DNA of 6,370 nt from Holosporales bacterium (GTDB lineage: Bacteria; Pseudomonadota; Alphaproteobacteria; UBA3830; JAIRMZ01), in assembly GCA_031273665.1 (NCBI GenBank), contig JAISRK010000060.1, positions 1 through 6,370 of the forward strand. The letters run 5' to 3'. Below are positions 1 to 6,370 of the stretch, piece after piece. Within the stretch, counting starts at the first letter, position 1; each line of letters opens with the position of its first letter. The notes under the pieces are model-generated. The model was not told where the DNA came from, searched no databases, and saw only the letters and a list, made by a program, of their open reading frames with translations. The translations under genes and the position numbers were made by a program.

Positions 1-507
1 ATCGGAGAGACAGTCAATGTAGGAACAAAGATTGCTTCAGTGGCAGATCTCTCTACAGTGCGTATTGTTGCGTATTGTTCAGAACGAGATTTTCTCCTTG
101 CTCGAAAAGCAGTATCAGTTGTAGCCCGTATAAGGGGAGCGATATATCCGGCAGCAATCGTGTCTCTTACTTCTGTTGCTGATCAGCTCACGCGTATGTA
201 CCGTATGGATGTGCGTGTGACCAACGATGGGACGCTGGCGGATGGGATGACAGCTGAGGTGTTTGTCAAAGGGCCAGCGCAAAAAGCGTTCCGCATTCTT
301 TCTTCGGCTTTATGCCTTTCTGATGAGGGGCGTACGGGCATAAAAATTTTGGACGAAGACGGAAAAGTGTGCTTCTGCGAAGTCCAGATCCTTTCATTAG
401 ATGATCAAGGTGCGTGGGTTTCTGGACCTCAAGACTCGGTCCGCATGATCATACTTGGTCAAGATTTTGTTTCTGTTGGACAGACACCGGTAGTGCAAGA
501 GGAATAA
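1..507 (+). CDS. RND efflux membrane fusion (periplasmic adaptor) protein, C-terminal part
   Basis: The frame is open from the first base to TAA at 505-507, giving 168 residues; the start lies outside the window. The opening GETVNVGTKIASVADLSTV looks like the end of the lipoyl/barrel-sandwich domain running into the beta-barrel domain of an HlyD/AcrA-type adaptor. VTNDGTLADGMTAEVFVKG (about residues 73-91 of the visible part) is the typical end of the beta-barrel. The rest, with DEDGKVCFCEVQIL, DDQGAWVSG and ILGQDFVSVGQTP, fits the membrane-proximal domain. By family knowledge it would sit in the periplasm and link the RND permease to an outer-membrane channel. It ends 6 nt before the permease gene, so the two are almost certainly co-transcribed. 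The lipid or signal anchor and coiled-coil hairpin are not visible, and the pumped compound cannot be told. Confidence 0.88.
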   Translation: MGETVNVGTKIASVADLSTVRIVAYCSERDFLLARKAVSVVARIRGAIYPAAIVSLTSVADQLTRMYRMDVRVTNDGTLADGMTAEVFVKGPAQKAFRILSSALCLSDEGRTGIKILDEDGKVCFCEVQILSLDDQGAWVSGPQDSVRMIILGQDFVSVGQTPVVQEE

Positions 508-513
508 AAAAGC

Positions 514-3500
514 ATGCGGAGGATCATTGATTTTTTCCTTGACCATGCGCGCATGGTGCTATTCCTGTTTTTGTTTCTGCTGCTGGCGGGATCCATCTCT
601 TACGTTTCCATCTCTAAGGAGTCTTTTCCGGATGTAAAAATTCCAGTGATGACCGTCAATATTCCCTGTCGTGGGATTTCGCCCGAAGACGCGGAGCGCC
701 TGTTAATTCGGCCTGTGGAGCAAAAAATTCGCTCGATAGAGGGTGTGAAAGAGATGACCTCAACGGCCTATGAAGGCGGCGCCATGGTGGTTGTGGAATT
801 TCTGGCAGGCTACGATATCGACGAAGCCAAAGAGAATGTGAAAAATGAAGTCGATACCGCCAAACCCGATCTTCCATCAGATGCGAACGACCCCGTCGTA
901 ACCGAGATCAATTTGAGCTTACTGCCAGTGCTGGTTATCAAACTTTCTGGCGCCGTTCCGCAACGGTTTTTGTACAGAGCGGCGCGCGAACTAAAGGACC
1001 ATATCGAATCCCATGTCTCAGGCGTGCTAAAGGCTGGAATTGTTGGAGATCGAGACGAGGTCATTGATATCGAAATAGACGCAGCCAAGATTATTAACTA
1101 TGGCGTGCCAGTTCAGCTGTTGCCTTTTCTCTTTCAGCAGAATAATAGCCTTATTTCAGCGGGGACCATTACAACGGATGTCGGATGCTTTCCTATCAAA
1201 GTTCCCGGTCTATTCCAAAACGCTGCTGATATTATGGAAGTTCCTATCTTCAGCACAAAAGACGCAGTGATCTGCGTCAAAGACATTGCAACGGTCTCTC
1301 GTACTTACAAGGATCCAGAAAGTTTTGCACGCGATCATGGAGAAACTGCTGTAACTATCGAAATTACGAAGCGCACGGGAGAGAATATCATCCGAACAAT
1401 TAAGGAGGTGCGCGCAGCTACGGCTGAAGTCCAGAAAAAATGGCCATCGACTCTTAAAGTGGCTTTCGCACAAGACCAATCGAAGATGATTCTCGATTTC
1501 CTGTCGGAACTTCAGAATGACATTCTCCTCACGATCATTTTGGTCATGATCGTCATTGTGTTATCTCTCGGATGGCGCTCCGCCATGGTTATTAGCTTAT
1601 CCGTGCCAGGTTCCTTTCTCGCCGGCATTCTGTTTTTGTACATGAACGGACACACCCTGAATATGATCGTTCTTTTTGGCCTGATTTTTGCCGTCGGTAT
1701 GTTAGTGGATGGATCGATTATTGTTGTGGAATATGCCGATCGCAAAATCGATGAGGGACTTGCGCCTAAAGAGGCGTATCGGATCGCTGCGCAGCGTATG
1801 GCCTGGCCAGTGATTACTTCCATTAGTACCATTCTTGTTGTTTTTATGCCGCTTTTATTTTGGCCTAATTTTATTGGTCAGGTGATGCGCTTTCTACCGA
1901 TTACCTTAATTGCCACGCTCGTTGCGTCGATTGCTATGGCGCTTATTTTTGTGCCAACGATAGGGGGGATTTTGGTGCAGAGAACATCCCATCAGAAGCA
2001 GTCCCACAAAGCAATCAATTATGAGACGGACAACCTACAGAAGATCACGGGGTTTACACGTCAGTATATTAAGGTGCTGGAATGGGCCCTCGATCGTCCT
2101 TGGAAAATCATCGGTAGTGCGATCGGAACGCTTGTTGCGGTTATGTCTCTCTATATCTTTTTTGGACGTGGTGTGGAGTTCTTTCCTGCTATCGAGCCGA
2201 CCACAGCAGTTATTCGCGTCCAGGCTCGAGGAAATTTGTCGGTATTTGAACGTGATCGCATTGTTAAAAGTGTGGAAGCGCCACTTTTGGATATGAAAGA
2301 ACTCCAATCGATCTACTCTAAAGCGGGATCGATGCGCGCAGCGAATTCCAAATCCGGATCGCTCGGAGCGAGTTCAACAGAAGATGAAATTGGCGCGATC
2401 ACTATTGAGTTCGTTGATTGGAAAGAACGCCGATCCGCCGACGACATTATTGCAGATATTGAGCGGCGCTTGCATGTCCCCGGTGTTCGTATTGTTATCG
2501 AAAAAGAAAAAAAGGGCCCACCAAACAAACCAGTACGCATCGATTTAACGGGTACTTCTCACACAAAGATTCGAAAAGAAGCTCGGCGCGTTCGAGCGTT
2601 TCTTGAAAGTCTTCCCGAACTCGATACGGTGCAGGATAATCAACCCATCGCAGGTATTGAGTGGCGCCTGTGTGTCAATCGTGCCGAAGCCTCGCGTTAT
2701 CAAGCAAATATCAGCGCTATTGGGACAGCTGTGCAGCTCATCACGCGTGGTGTCAAAGTCGGGGCGTTTCGTCCGGACGACAGTCCCGATGAGATAGACA
2801 TCATGTTGCGTTTTCCTCCTGAAGAGAGGATGGTCGACGAACTTGATCGACTGCAGCTTCGAACGCTGTACGGCCTCATGCCTATGAGCAATTTTGTCGA
2901 ACGCAAAGTGGGTACGAGCCTTACGACATTACGCCGTTGTGATGGGTTGCCCTTTGTGCGCATCGAGGGCACTTTGAAGCCTGGTGCGTTAGCCAACAAT
3001 ATCATCAAGAAAGTCCGTGCATATCTTGCGACAGATCCGCTCGTACCAGACGTGACGTGCGTCTTTAAAGGAGAAACGCGCGATCAGGCCGAAGCCGCGC
3101 AGTTTCTGATGCAAGCCTTCGGTATTGCACTTGGGCTGATTATGATTATCATGCTGGTAGAGTTTAACAGCTTCTTTAGCACCGGCGTGGTAATGTCAGC
3201 AGTGGTTATGTCGACAATCGGGGTGTTTCTTGGACTTTTCCTTCGCGGTATGCCATTTGGAGTGGTGATGGGAGGGATTGGCATCATCGGTTTGGCGGGC
3301 GTTATCGTCAGTAACAACATCATCTTTATTGATACTTATGACCATTTCTGTGATCGCATTAAGAACGTACGAGAACGGATTATCCGCACAGGCGCGCAGC
3401 GCTTACGTCCCGTTTTTCTGACAAAAATTACGGTGATTCTGGGACTGTTGCCGATGATGTTTGGGTTCAGCATCGATTTCCTTGATCTCTCTATGAGTTT

Positions 3501-3639
3501 CGGCGCTCCTTCAACGCAGTGGTGGAAACAGTTAGCAACGTGCATCGTTAGTGGTGTTATTTTCGCCTCTGTCTTGACACTGATCCTGACGCCGTGTTTT
3601 CTAATGGCGAGAGAAAACTACCGCGCGTCACGACGTTGA
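514..3639 (+). CDS. RND family efflux permease (AcrB/HAE1-like)
   Basis: This 1041-residue protein has the length and duplicated layout of AcrB-type proton-driven exporters. TM1 is about residues 13-31, the first porter region about 40-330, TM2-TM6 about 335-487, TM7 about 531-550, the second porter region about 556-860, and TM8-TM12 about 866-1034. GISPEDAERLLIRP follows TM1, and FFPAIEPTT (556-564) opens the second half, as usual for the family. TM4 holds AVGMLVDGSIIVVEYADRK, with D399 at the AcrB D407 position and G400 where AcrB has D408. TM10 has SNNIIFID (933-940), with N934 at the place of AcrB K940. As far as I recall, this single-Asp/Asn-Asn version is common in an alphaproteobacterial RND subgroup. 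The ATG at 514 is preferred because it keeps the amphipathic residues before TM1. An AAGAGG at 497-502 is a rather distant ribosome site. The gene is intact, and the substrate is unknown. Confidence 0.95.
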   Translation: MRRIIDFFLDHARMVLFLFLFLLLAGSISYVSISKESFPDVKIPVMTVNIPCRGISPEDAERLLIRPVEQKIRSIEGVKEMTSTAYEGGAMVVVEFLAGYDIDEAKENVKNEVDTAKPDLPSDANDPVVTEINLSLLPVLVIKLSGAVPQRFLYRAARELKDHIESHVSGVLKAGIVGDRDEVIDIEIDAAKIINYGVPVQLLPFLFQQNNSLISAGTITTDVGCFPIKVPGLFQNAADIMEVPIFSTKDAVICVKDIATVSRTYKDPESFARDHGETAVTIEITKRTGENIIRTIKEVRAATAEVQKKWPSTLKVAFAQDQSKMILDFLSELQNDILLTIILVMIVIVLSLGWRSAMVISLSVPGSFLAGILFLYMNGHTLNMIVLFGLIFAVGMLVDGSIIVVEYADRKIDEGLAPKEAYRIAAQRMAWPVITSISTILVVFMPLLFWPNFIGQVMRFLPITLIATLVASIAMALIFVPTIGGILVQRTSHQKQSHKAINYETDNLQKITGFTRQYIKVLEWALDRPWKIIGSAIGTLVAVMSLYIFFGRGVEFFPAIEPTTAVIRVQARGNLSVFERDRIVKSVEAPLLDMKELQSIYSKAGSMRAANSKSGSLGASSTEDEIGAITIEFVDWKERRSADDIIADIERRLHVPGVRIVIEKEKKGPPNKPVRIDLTGTSHTKIRKEARRVRAFLESLPELDTVQDNQPIAGIEWRLCVNRAEASRYQANISAIGTAVQLITRGVKVGAFRPDDSPDEIDIMLRFPPEERMVDELDRLQLRTLYGLMPMSNFVERKVGTSLTTLRRCDGLPFVRIEGTLKPGALANNIIKKVRAYLATDPLVPDVTCVFKGETRDQAEAAQFLMQAFGIALGLIMIIMLVEFNSFFSTGVVMSAVVMSTIGVFLGLFLRGMPFGVVMGGIGIIGLAGVIVSNNIIFIDTYDHFCDRIKNVRERIIRTGAQRLRPVFLTKITVILGLLPMMFGFSIDFLDLSMSFGAPSTQWWKQLATCIVSGVIFASVLTLILTPCFLMARENYRASRR

Positions 3640-3651
3640 ACGGAGGAGAAC

Positions 3652-4110
3652 ATGGCTTTTCACATTCCTTATGGAGCATATGCGAGAGACGCACTTCTAG
3701 GAGTTGTTCGACGTGTGCTCGAAGAAGCCACCCGCGGGGGCATCCATCCTCCTCACCATTTTTATATTACTTTTCGTACCGATCATCCTGAGACAAAGGT
3801 GCCAGATTTTCTGCGCGAGTCGTATCCCGACCAAATAACGATCGTTTTGCAGCACCAATTCTGGGACCTCCGCGTAAATGAATATGAGTTTTCTGTGACC
3901 CTAAGCTTTAATGGTATTCAAGAAAATTTATCCATTCCTTTTAGTGGATTGACCTCTTTTTCCGACCCTTCTGTAAAATTCGGACTACAATTTTTGCCGG
4001 ATTTTGTCACGAGAAAAACGGACCCGTCTCCAGAATCTTCTTCCCCAAGTACCAAGGGCAAGAAAACTCCCGGGAAAATCGTCGATCTTGAGTCTTTTCG
4101 AAAAAAATAA
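3652..4110 (+). CDS. sspB: SspB-like ClpXP specificity-enhancing adaptor (alphaproteobacterial type)
   Basis: This 152-residue cytosolic protein should, by family knowledge, bind substrates such as ssrA-tagged proteins and deliver them to ClpXP. The recognisable core is residues 5-118: an N-terminal helix (YARDALLGVVRRVLEEA), HHFYITF (35-41), TIVLQHQFWDL (63-73), SFNGIQENLSIPF (85-97) and DPSVKFGLQF (105-114). A flexible Ser/Pro/Lys-rich linker follows (about 120-140). The protein ends in GKIVDLESFRKK, which resembles the ClpX-docking tail of alphaproteobacterial SspB proteins. The start at 3652 is supported by GGAGGAG at 3642-3648 and lies 12 nt after the permease stop, suggesting translation from the same mRNA. 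No function in efflux is implied. The linker is low in complexity but the reading frame is intact. Family assignment is firm; the substrate set is unknown. Confidence 0.9.
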   Translation: MAFHIPYGAYARDALLGVVRRVLEEATRGGIHPPHHFYITFRTDHPETKVPDFLRESYPDQITIVLQHQFWDLRVNEYEFSVTLSFNGIQENLSIPFSGLTSFSDPSVKFGLQFLPDFVTRKTDPSPESSSPSTKGKKTPGKIVDLESFRKK

Positions 4111-4157
4111 AGAGACGTTTCCGCTTATTGGTTACTCGGGACTTCTGCATGCGAACG

Positions 4158-5672
4158 CTAATGAAGGTGGGGACGGTCTTCGGCCGACTGTTCGACAATG
4201 CCTTTTAGGCTATGCGGCAACACTTCTGTTATCCGCACAGGCAGGCAGCGGCCAATATGGTCTTGATCGATACTCACAGAGACCGATTGGAAGTGTGGAG
4301 TGCGTCCTGTGCATTCTCCGCTATGGCGTCCGGGTTTTTCAAAAAGAACAGGCACAACTTGTTCTAAACTTTGCAGGTTGAAGGTGTGCTGTTGCGATGC
4401 CAAGACCTCTAAAAGACGTGCGAGGCGTTCTTCTTTGATGGCTTCTGGTACGGCATCTGGGAAAGAGGCCGCCGGAGTTCCTGCGCGGGGACTGTATTTG
4501 AAGGCATAAGCTTGCGCGTATGTAACGCGCGCGACCAGTGACAGCGTCTCTTGAAAATCCTGTTCCGTTTCTCCCGGGAATCCGACGATAAAATCTGAAG
4601 AGAAAGCTATCTCCTGCTGTACACTCCGTAATTTGTCTACAGCCATCAAGTAATCGCGCACTGTATACGGGCGATGCATGGCATTTAATACGCGATCAGA
4701 GCCAGATTGCGCCGGCAGATGCACAAAAGGCATGAGCTGTGGCAACGTCGCATGCGCGAGAAGCAAACTGTCATTGACATACCATGGATGCGATGTTGTG
4801 TAGCGCAGGCGGCGCAATCCTGGTAGCGCTGCGACGCGACATAATAAGGTTCCAAAGTCGCAGGGGGTATGCTGCTCGTTTTCTCCACGATAAGCATTCA
4901 CATTTTGTCCTATGACGGTGATCTCGCTAACACCGCGTTGCAGCAGATCGCGGGCTTCTGCAAGAATCGTTGTTACCGGGCGCGAAAATTCGCGTCCGCG
5001 AGTGTATGGCACGACACAATACGTGCAGAAGTTGTCGCACCCCTCTTGAATAGGAAGAAACGCCGTAACACTTGAAGAAGCAAAGGCGGGCAGGGGAGAC
5101 GGGGATGGTTCTTGAAACTTCTCTGCTGCCGAGCCATCTAGGAACACACGTGCGGCTTTCCAAGTGCTTGGGCCACACATCCCGTCACCACAATTTTCAG
5201 TGCTAACGGCCCTTCTTTCAGAAGACGCAACCGGTGTGTATGACAAATCAGCAAGGAGGGCAGGGATTTTGTGAACAGCGTGTGGTCCGACGACAAGATC
5301 TACCCACGGTGTGCGCTGTAGTATCTCCTTTCCAAGTGCTTGGGCCACACATCCTGTCACCACAATTTTCGGTGCTAACGGCCCTTCTTTCAGAAGACGC
5401 AACCGGCCCAAGTCAGAGAATACTTTTTCTGTTGCTTTTTCCCGGACATGACACGTGTTTAGGATTATAACATGCGCTTCTTCGGGCGTCTCAACGACAC
5501 GATAGCCACGTCCTTGCAGCACCCCTGTAAGGCGTGCGGCATCATAGACATTCATCTGACATCCGAAGTTTTTAATCCATACGCTGCGCATCGAGGGCAG
5601 CATAAAGCTCTGTTCTGAGGGGATCAACTCAAGCTTTTGATTAAGAAGCGTATCTTTATTCCCTCGCTCCAT
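4158..5672 (-). CDS. miaB: tRNA (N6-isopentenyl adenosine(37)-C2)-methylthiotransferase MiaB, with internal insertion
   Basis: This radical SAM enzyme should turn i6A37 into ms2i6A37 in tRNAs that read UNN codons, using two 4Fe-4S clusters. The N-terminal cluster cysteines are C38 (NFGCQMN), C74 (NTCHVREK) and C108 (VTGCVAQ). The radical SAM cluster is C212, C216 and C219 (EGCDNFCTYCVVPYTRGRE), followed by GQNVNAY, TTSHPWY, LPAQSGSDR and IVGFPGETE. The C-terminal TRAM region starts near FEKPGRHSGE. At 504 residues it is longer than the usual 440-475. Part of this is residues 147-172, coded by an out-of-frame duplicate of the gene's own segment at 5328-5406. All catalytic residues remain. The start is uncertain: the ATG at 5672 has no ribosome site and sits in the loop of a small inverted repeat (5663-5668 with 5674-5679). 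ATG at 5603 or 5591 would begin about where most MiaB proteins begin; 5591 puts Met ten residues before the first cluster Cys. It converges with sspB, 47 nt apart. Confidence 0.95.
   Translation of the reverse strand: MERGNKDTLLNQKLELIPSEQSFMLPSMRSVWIKNFGCQMNVYDAARLTGVLQGRGYRVVETPEEAHVIILNTCHVREKATEKVFSDLGRLRLLKEGPLAPKIVVTGCVAQALGKEILQRTPWVDLVVGPHAVHKIPALLADLSYTPVASSERRAVSTENCGDGMCGPSTWKAARVFLDGSAAEKFQEPSPSPLPAFASSSVTAFLPIQEGCDNFCTYCVVPYTRGREFSRPVTTILAEARDLLQRGVSEITVIGQNVNAYRGENEQHTPCDFGTLLCRVAALPGLRRLRYTTSHPWYVNDSLLLAHATLPQLMPFVHLPAQSGSDRVLNAMHRPYTVRDYLMAVDKLRSVQQEIAFSSDFIVGFPGETEQDFQETLSLVARVTYAQAYAFKYSPRAGTPAASFPDAVPEAIKEERLARLLEVLASQQHTFNLQSLEQVVPVLFEKPGRHSGECTGRTPHFQSVSVSIDQDHIGRCLPVRITEVLPHSLKGIVEQSAEDRPHLH
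5156..5234 (-). repeat. 79-bp direct repeat, inserted copy in the MiaB interdomain linker
   Basis: This is the second copy of the 5328-5406 segment in the same orientation, with substitutions at 5183 and 5199. It is read one base out of phase with the source, so the protein gains unrelated residues 147-172, including ENCGDGMCGPS with extra cysteines C161 and C166. If 78 bp (5157-5234) are taken as the true insertion and base 5156 as shared by chance at the join, the miaB frame stays intact. The flanking ADLSYT and AARVFLDGS then join into a linker of ordinary length. A 93-bp unique spacer separates the copies, so this is not a simple tandem duplication. Confidence 0.95.
5328..5406 (-). repeat. 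79-bp direct repeat, original copy inside miaB
   Basis: This copy encodes, in the miaB frame, the conserved stretch from GRLRLLKEG through TGCVAQALGK, including cluster ligand C108. Because it codes for a family-conserved motif, it must be the source copy. It matches 5156-5234 at 77 of 79 positions, differing at 5355 and 5371. The offset of 172 bp is not a multiple of three. Confidence 0.97.
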
Positions 5673-5776
5673 TAGCGAGAGGTATGTGTTTTTATTTTAC
5701 ACAACCATTGGTTATATATGGTGAGGTGGGGGTGAGCGATGCGGAATGGGTAATTAAAGGGGAAAAACGTCTCTTT
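5673..5776. other. Short non-coding stretch upstream of miaB
   Basis: I see no gene here. It should hold the miaB leader and possibly its promoter, but no convincing -35/-10 pair stands out on the minus strand. The best candidate uses TTGTAT (5801-5806) and TATAAA (5776-5781) with a 19-nt spacer, which is long, so I do not call it as a promoter. Confidence 0.5.
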
Positions 5777-5835
5777 TTATACCGTTTGTCCCTTTAGTTT
5801 ATACAACCTAAAGCTGCGCCTCCCTAAAGAATAAC
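5777..5835 (-). pseudogene. Possible decayed copy of the 3' end of the right-edge gene (weakest copy)
   Basis: On the minus strand this encodes CYSLGRRSFRLYKLKGQTV and then TAA at 5777-5779. It resembles HYSLWMVFDTAY of the right-edge gene: YSL and a Tyr eight residues after that Leu fall at the same spacing. The DNA TTATTCTTTAGGGAGG (minus strand) matches TTACTCTTTATGGATG at 13 of 16 bases. Downstream the similarity fades. The frame can be extended upstream to about 5965 as a 62-residue ORF, which I do not recognise and take to be chance. Homology here is tentative. Confidence 0.3.
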
Positions 5836-5875
5836 AAATTATTCCACAGCAACGGTTCATTGGATGGAGAACGAT

Positions 5876-5965
5876 ATACAACTTGCGATTGTATTTTGAG
5901 ATATGTTCCGTGACTTTTTGGCAAATTCTGTGCAGAGATGTCCGTAGGCCACGTGGTTTGAGCAC
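5876..5965 (-). pseudogene. Probable decayed copy of the 3' end of the right-edge gene
   Basis: On the minus strand the segment reads HVAYGHLCTEFAKKSRN, which can be laid against WMVFDTAYAEARLKKPQLN with one missing codon. The shared points are an aromatic residue, TE/AE and KK. Downstream it keeps a hairpin, ATACAA (5876-5881) with TTGTAT (5889-5894), like the one at 6250-6268. No stop is kept at the matching place. Similarity is lower than in the two copies to the right, so relationship is likely but not certain. Confidence 0.4.
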
Positions 5966-6049
5966 TCAGATGATCCGTTGGGAAAAGATTAACTGAAGAA
6001 AAGGAGGGGTTGAAAAGTTGATTTATGTGCTCATGGACACCAAAGCGCT

Positions 6050-6131
6050 CAACTTAAGGTTGCATTTACTTCAACTGTGGTTTTTTAACGCGCGCTTTTG
6101 TACAGGGAACACCAAGAATTATCTCTCACGC
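6050..6131 (-). pseudogene. Decayed copy of the 3' end of the right-edge gene
   Basis: On the minus strand codons give EIILGVPCTKARVKKPQLK and TAA (6066-6068). This aligns without gaps with WMVFDTAYAEARLKKPQLN of the right-edge gene, with about two thirds of bases identical. In the ARxKKPQL block, three of the five base differences are silent, which suggests both copies diverged while coding. A TGA at 6126-6128 sits where the intact gene has a Leu codon TTA, so this copy is broken. After the stop, CAAC (6050-6053) and GTTG (6059-6062) form a small inverted repeat, comparable to the hairpin after the right-edge gene. Confidence 0.6.
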
Positions 6132-6149
6132 GTTGAGCACTTCAAAATA

Positions 6150-6236
6150 GTGCAACTTGAGGCTGTGTTTACCTTAACAGTGGTTTTTTTTCATCGCACT
6201 CTTTATAGCGCCTTCATACACTGAGTTAAGGGAGGA
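6150..6236 (-). pseudogene. Decayed, frameshifted copy of the 3' end of the right-edge gene
   Basis: On the minus strand the pieces SSLNSVYEGA and, after a one-base frame change, YKECDEKKPLLR then TAA (6169-6171) follow YSLWMVFDTAYAEARLKKPQLN. One base seems lost where the intact gene has GCTTAT. The stop and the bases after it match the copy at 6050-6131 well: about 25 of 34 bases from CCA through the stop into the trailer. An eight-A run (minus strand) lies at the KK codons. Confidence 0.55.
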
Positions 6237-6245
6237 CCGAGTGTT

Positions 6246-6268
6246 AAAAATACAATCTAGAGTTGTAT
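6246..6268 (-). terminator. Possible weak intrinsic terminator of the right-edge gene
   Basis: On the minus strand ATACAA (6263-6268) pairs with TTGTAT (6250-6255) around a 7-nt loop that holds the TAG stop, and a five-T run ends at 6246. The stem is only six pairs and AT-rich, so its strength is doubtful. An equivalent hairpin occurs at 5876-5894 and a shorter one at 6050-6062, next to decayed copies of the same gene end. Confidence 0.3.
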
Positions 6269-6370
6269 ATTCAGCTGTGGCTTTTTAAGGCGTGCCTCTG
6301 CATAAGCAGTATCAAAAACCATCCATAAAGAGTAATGGGCCACTCCATCGGTTTGTTGGATAGAGGATGT
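6257..6370 (-). CDS. Unrecognised protein, last 37 residues only
   Basis: On the minus strand a frame is open from the right edge of the window to TAG at 6257-6259. It gives 37 residues: TSSIQQTDGVAHYSLW followed by MVFDTAYAEARLKKPQLNIQL. I do not recognise the family and assign no function. That it is coding is supported by the two nearest degenerate copies downstream. They align with it codon by codon and keep KKPQL or KKPLL, with several silent differences in the best one. A weak hairpin with a T run overlaps the stop codon. The tail is rich in Lys and ends without a known motif. It could itself be another damaged copy, since only 114 bases are visible. Confidence 0.5.
   Translation of the reverse strand, partial: TSSIQQTDGVAHYSLWMVFDTAYAEARLKKPQLNIQL

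Noticed and set aside
4092..4116. Possible terminator hairpin between sspB and miaB (7-bp stem GTCTTTT with AAGAGAC, and an A/T run).
   Set aside because: The stem is AT-rich with a wobble pair and an 11-nt loop. It overlaps the sspB stop, and no T run follows on the plus strand. The T run on the minus strand has no good stem before it.
4109..5776. The 12-bp sequence AAAGAGACGTTT at 4109-4120 and its inverse at 5765-5776, flanking miaB like mobile-element ends.
   Set aside because: A 12-bp match is expected by chance about this often in a window of this size, and there is no transposase or target-site duplication.
5850..5880. GGTTCATTGG considered as a tRNA T-arm.
   Set aside because: No acceptor stem, anticodon arm or closing pairs can be built around it.
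5777..5965. Minus-strand ORF of 62 codons upstream of miaB.
   Set aside because: No recognisable family and no ribosome site. It spans parts of two degenerate copies in frames that do not agree, so it is better read as decayed sequence.
6018..6224. A 68-codon plus-strand ORF with TTG start and an excellent AAGGAGGGG 8 nt upstream.
   Set aside because: It runs antisense across two decayed gene-end copies, which fall in different frames relative to it. The protein looks like random hydrophobic sequence, and the ribosome-like motif is probably chance.
6241..6288. A 15-codon GTG-started plus-strand mini-ORF after GGAGG, considered as a leader peptide.
   Set aside because: It lies antisense to the right-edge frame, has no run of regulatory codons, and no attenuator or downstream plus-strand gene is visible.
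6335..6370. ATG with 12 open codons at the right edge on the plus strand.
   Set aside because: Too short, with a poor ribosome site. The minus strand of the same bases has better coding support.
1..6370. CRISPR array, insertion sequence, phage genes or toxin-antitoxin pair.
   Set aside because: No regularly spaced identical repeats, transposase motifs or phage-like genes were seen on either strand.

Overview
The window most likely comes from an alphaproteobacterium. The SspB-like protein is of the alphaproteobacterial type and keeps its basic C-terminal tail. The MiaB and RND proteins carry signatures I associate with that class: NTCHVREKATEK and FEKPGRHSGE in MiaB, VDGSIIVVEYADRK in the permease. 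Base composition looks close to half GC, lower than many free-living members of the class. Together with a decayed intergenic stretch this would fit a host-associated or reducing genome, but that last point is weak inference. I cannot name a genus.

Left part, plus strand (1-4110): a tightly spaced gene group. It starts with the C-terminal 168 residues of a periplasmic membrane fusion (adaptor) protein, then a complete RND inner-membrane efflux permease 6 nt later, then a complete SspB-type ClpXP adaptor 12 nt after that. The first two should form an envelope efflux pump, whose outer-membrane channel is not in the window. SspB is a cytosolic proteolysis adaptor that appears to ride on the same transcript.

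Middle, minus strand (4158-5672): miaB, the tRNA i6A37 methylthiotransferase, convergent with sspB across only 47 nt. It carries a 79-bp near-perfect direct duplication of its own sequence. The second copy lies in the linker between the N-terminal cluster domain and the radical SAM domain and is read in a different frame from the original. It adds 26 novel residues without breaking the gene.

Right part (5673-6370): no complete gene. At the right edge there appears to be the last 37 codons of an unrecognised minus-strand gene. Downstream of it, over about 480 bp, are two clear and two weaker decayed copies of the same 3' end. They hold in-frame stops and frameshifts, and some keep a small hairpin. 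This region looks like the remains of tandem duplication of a gene end rather than empty spacer.
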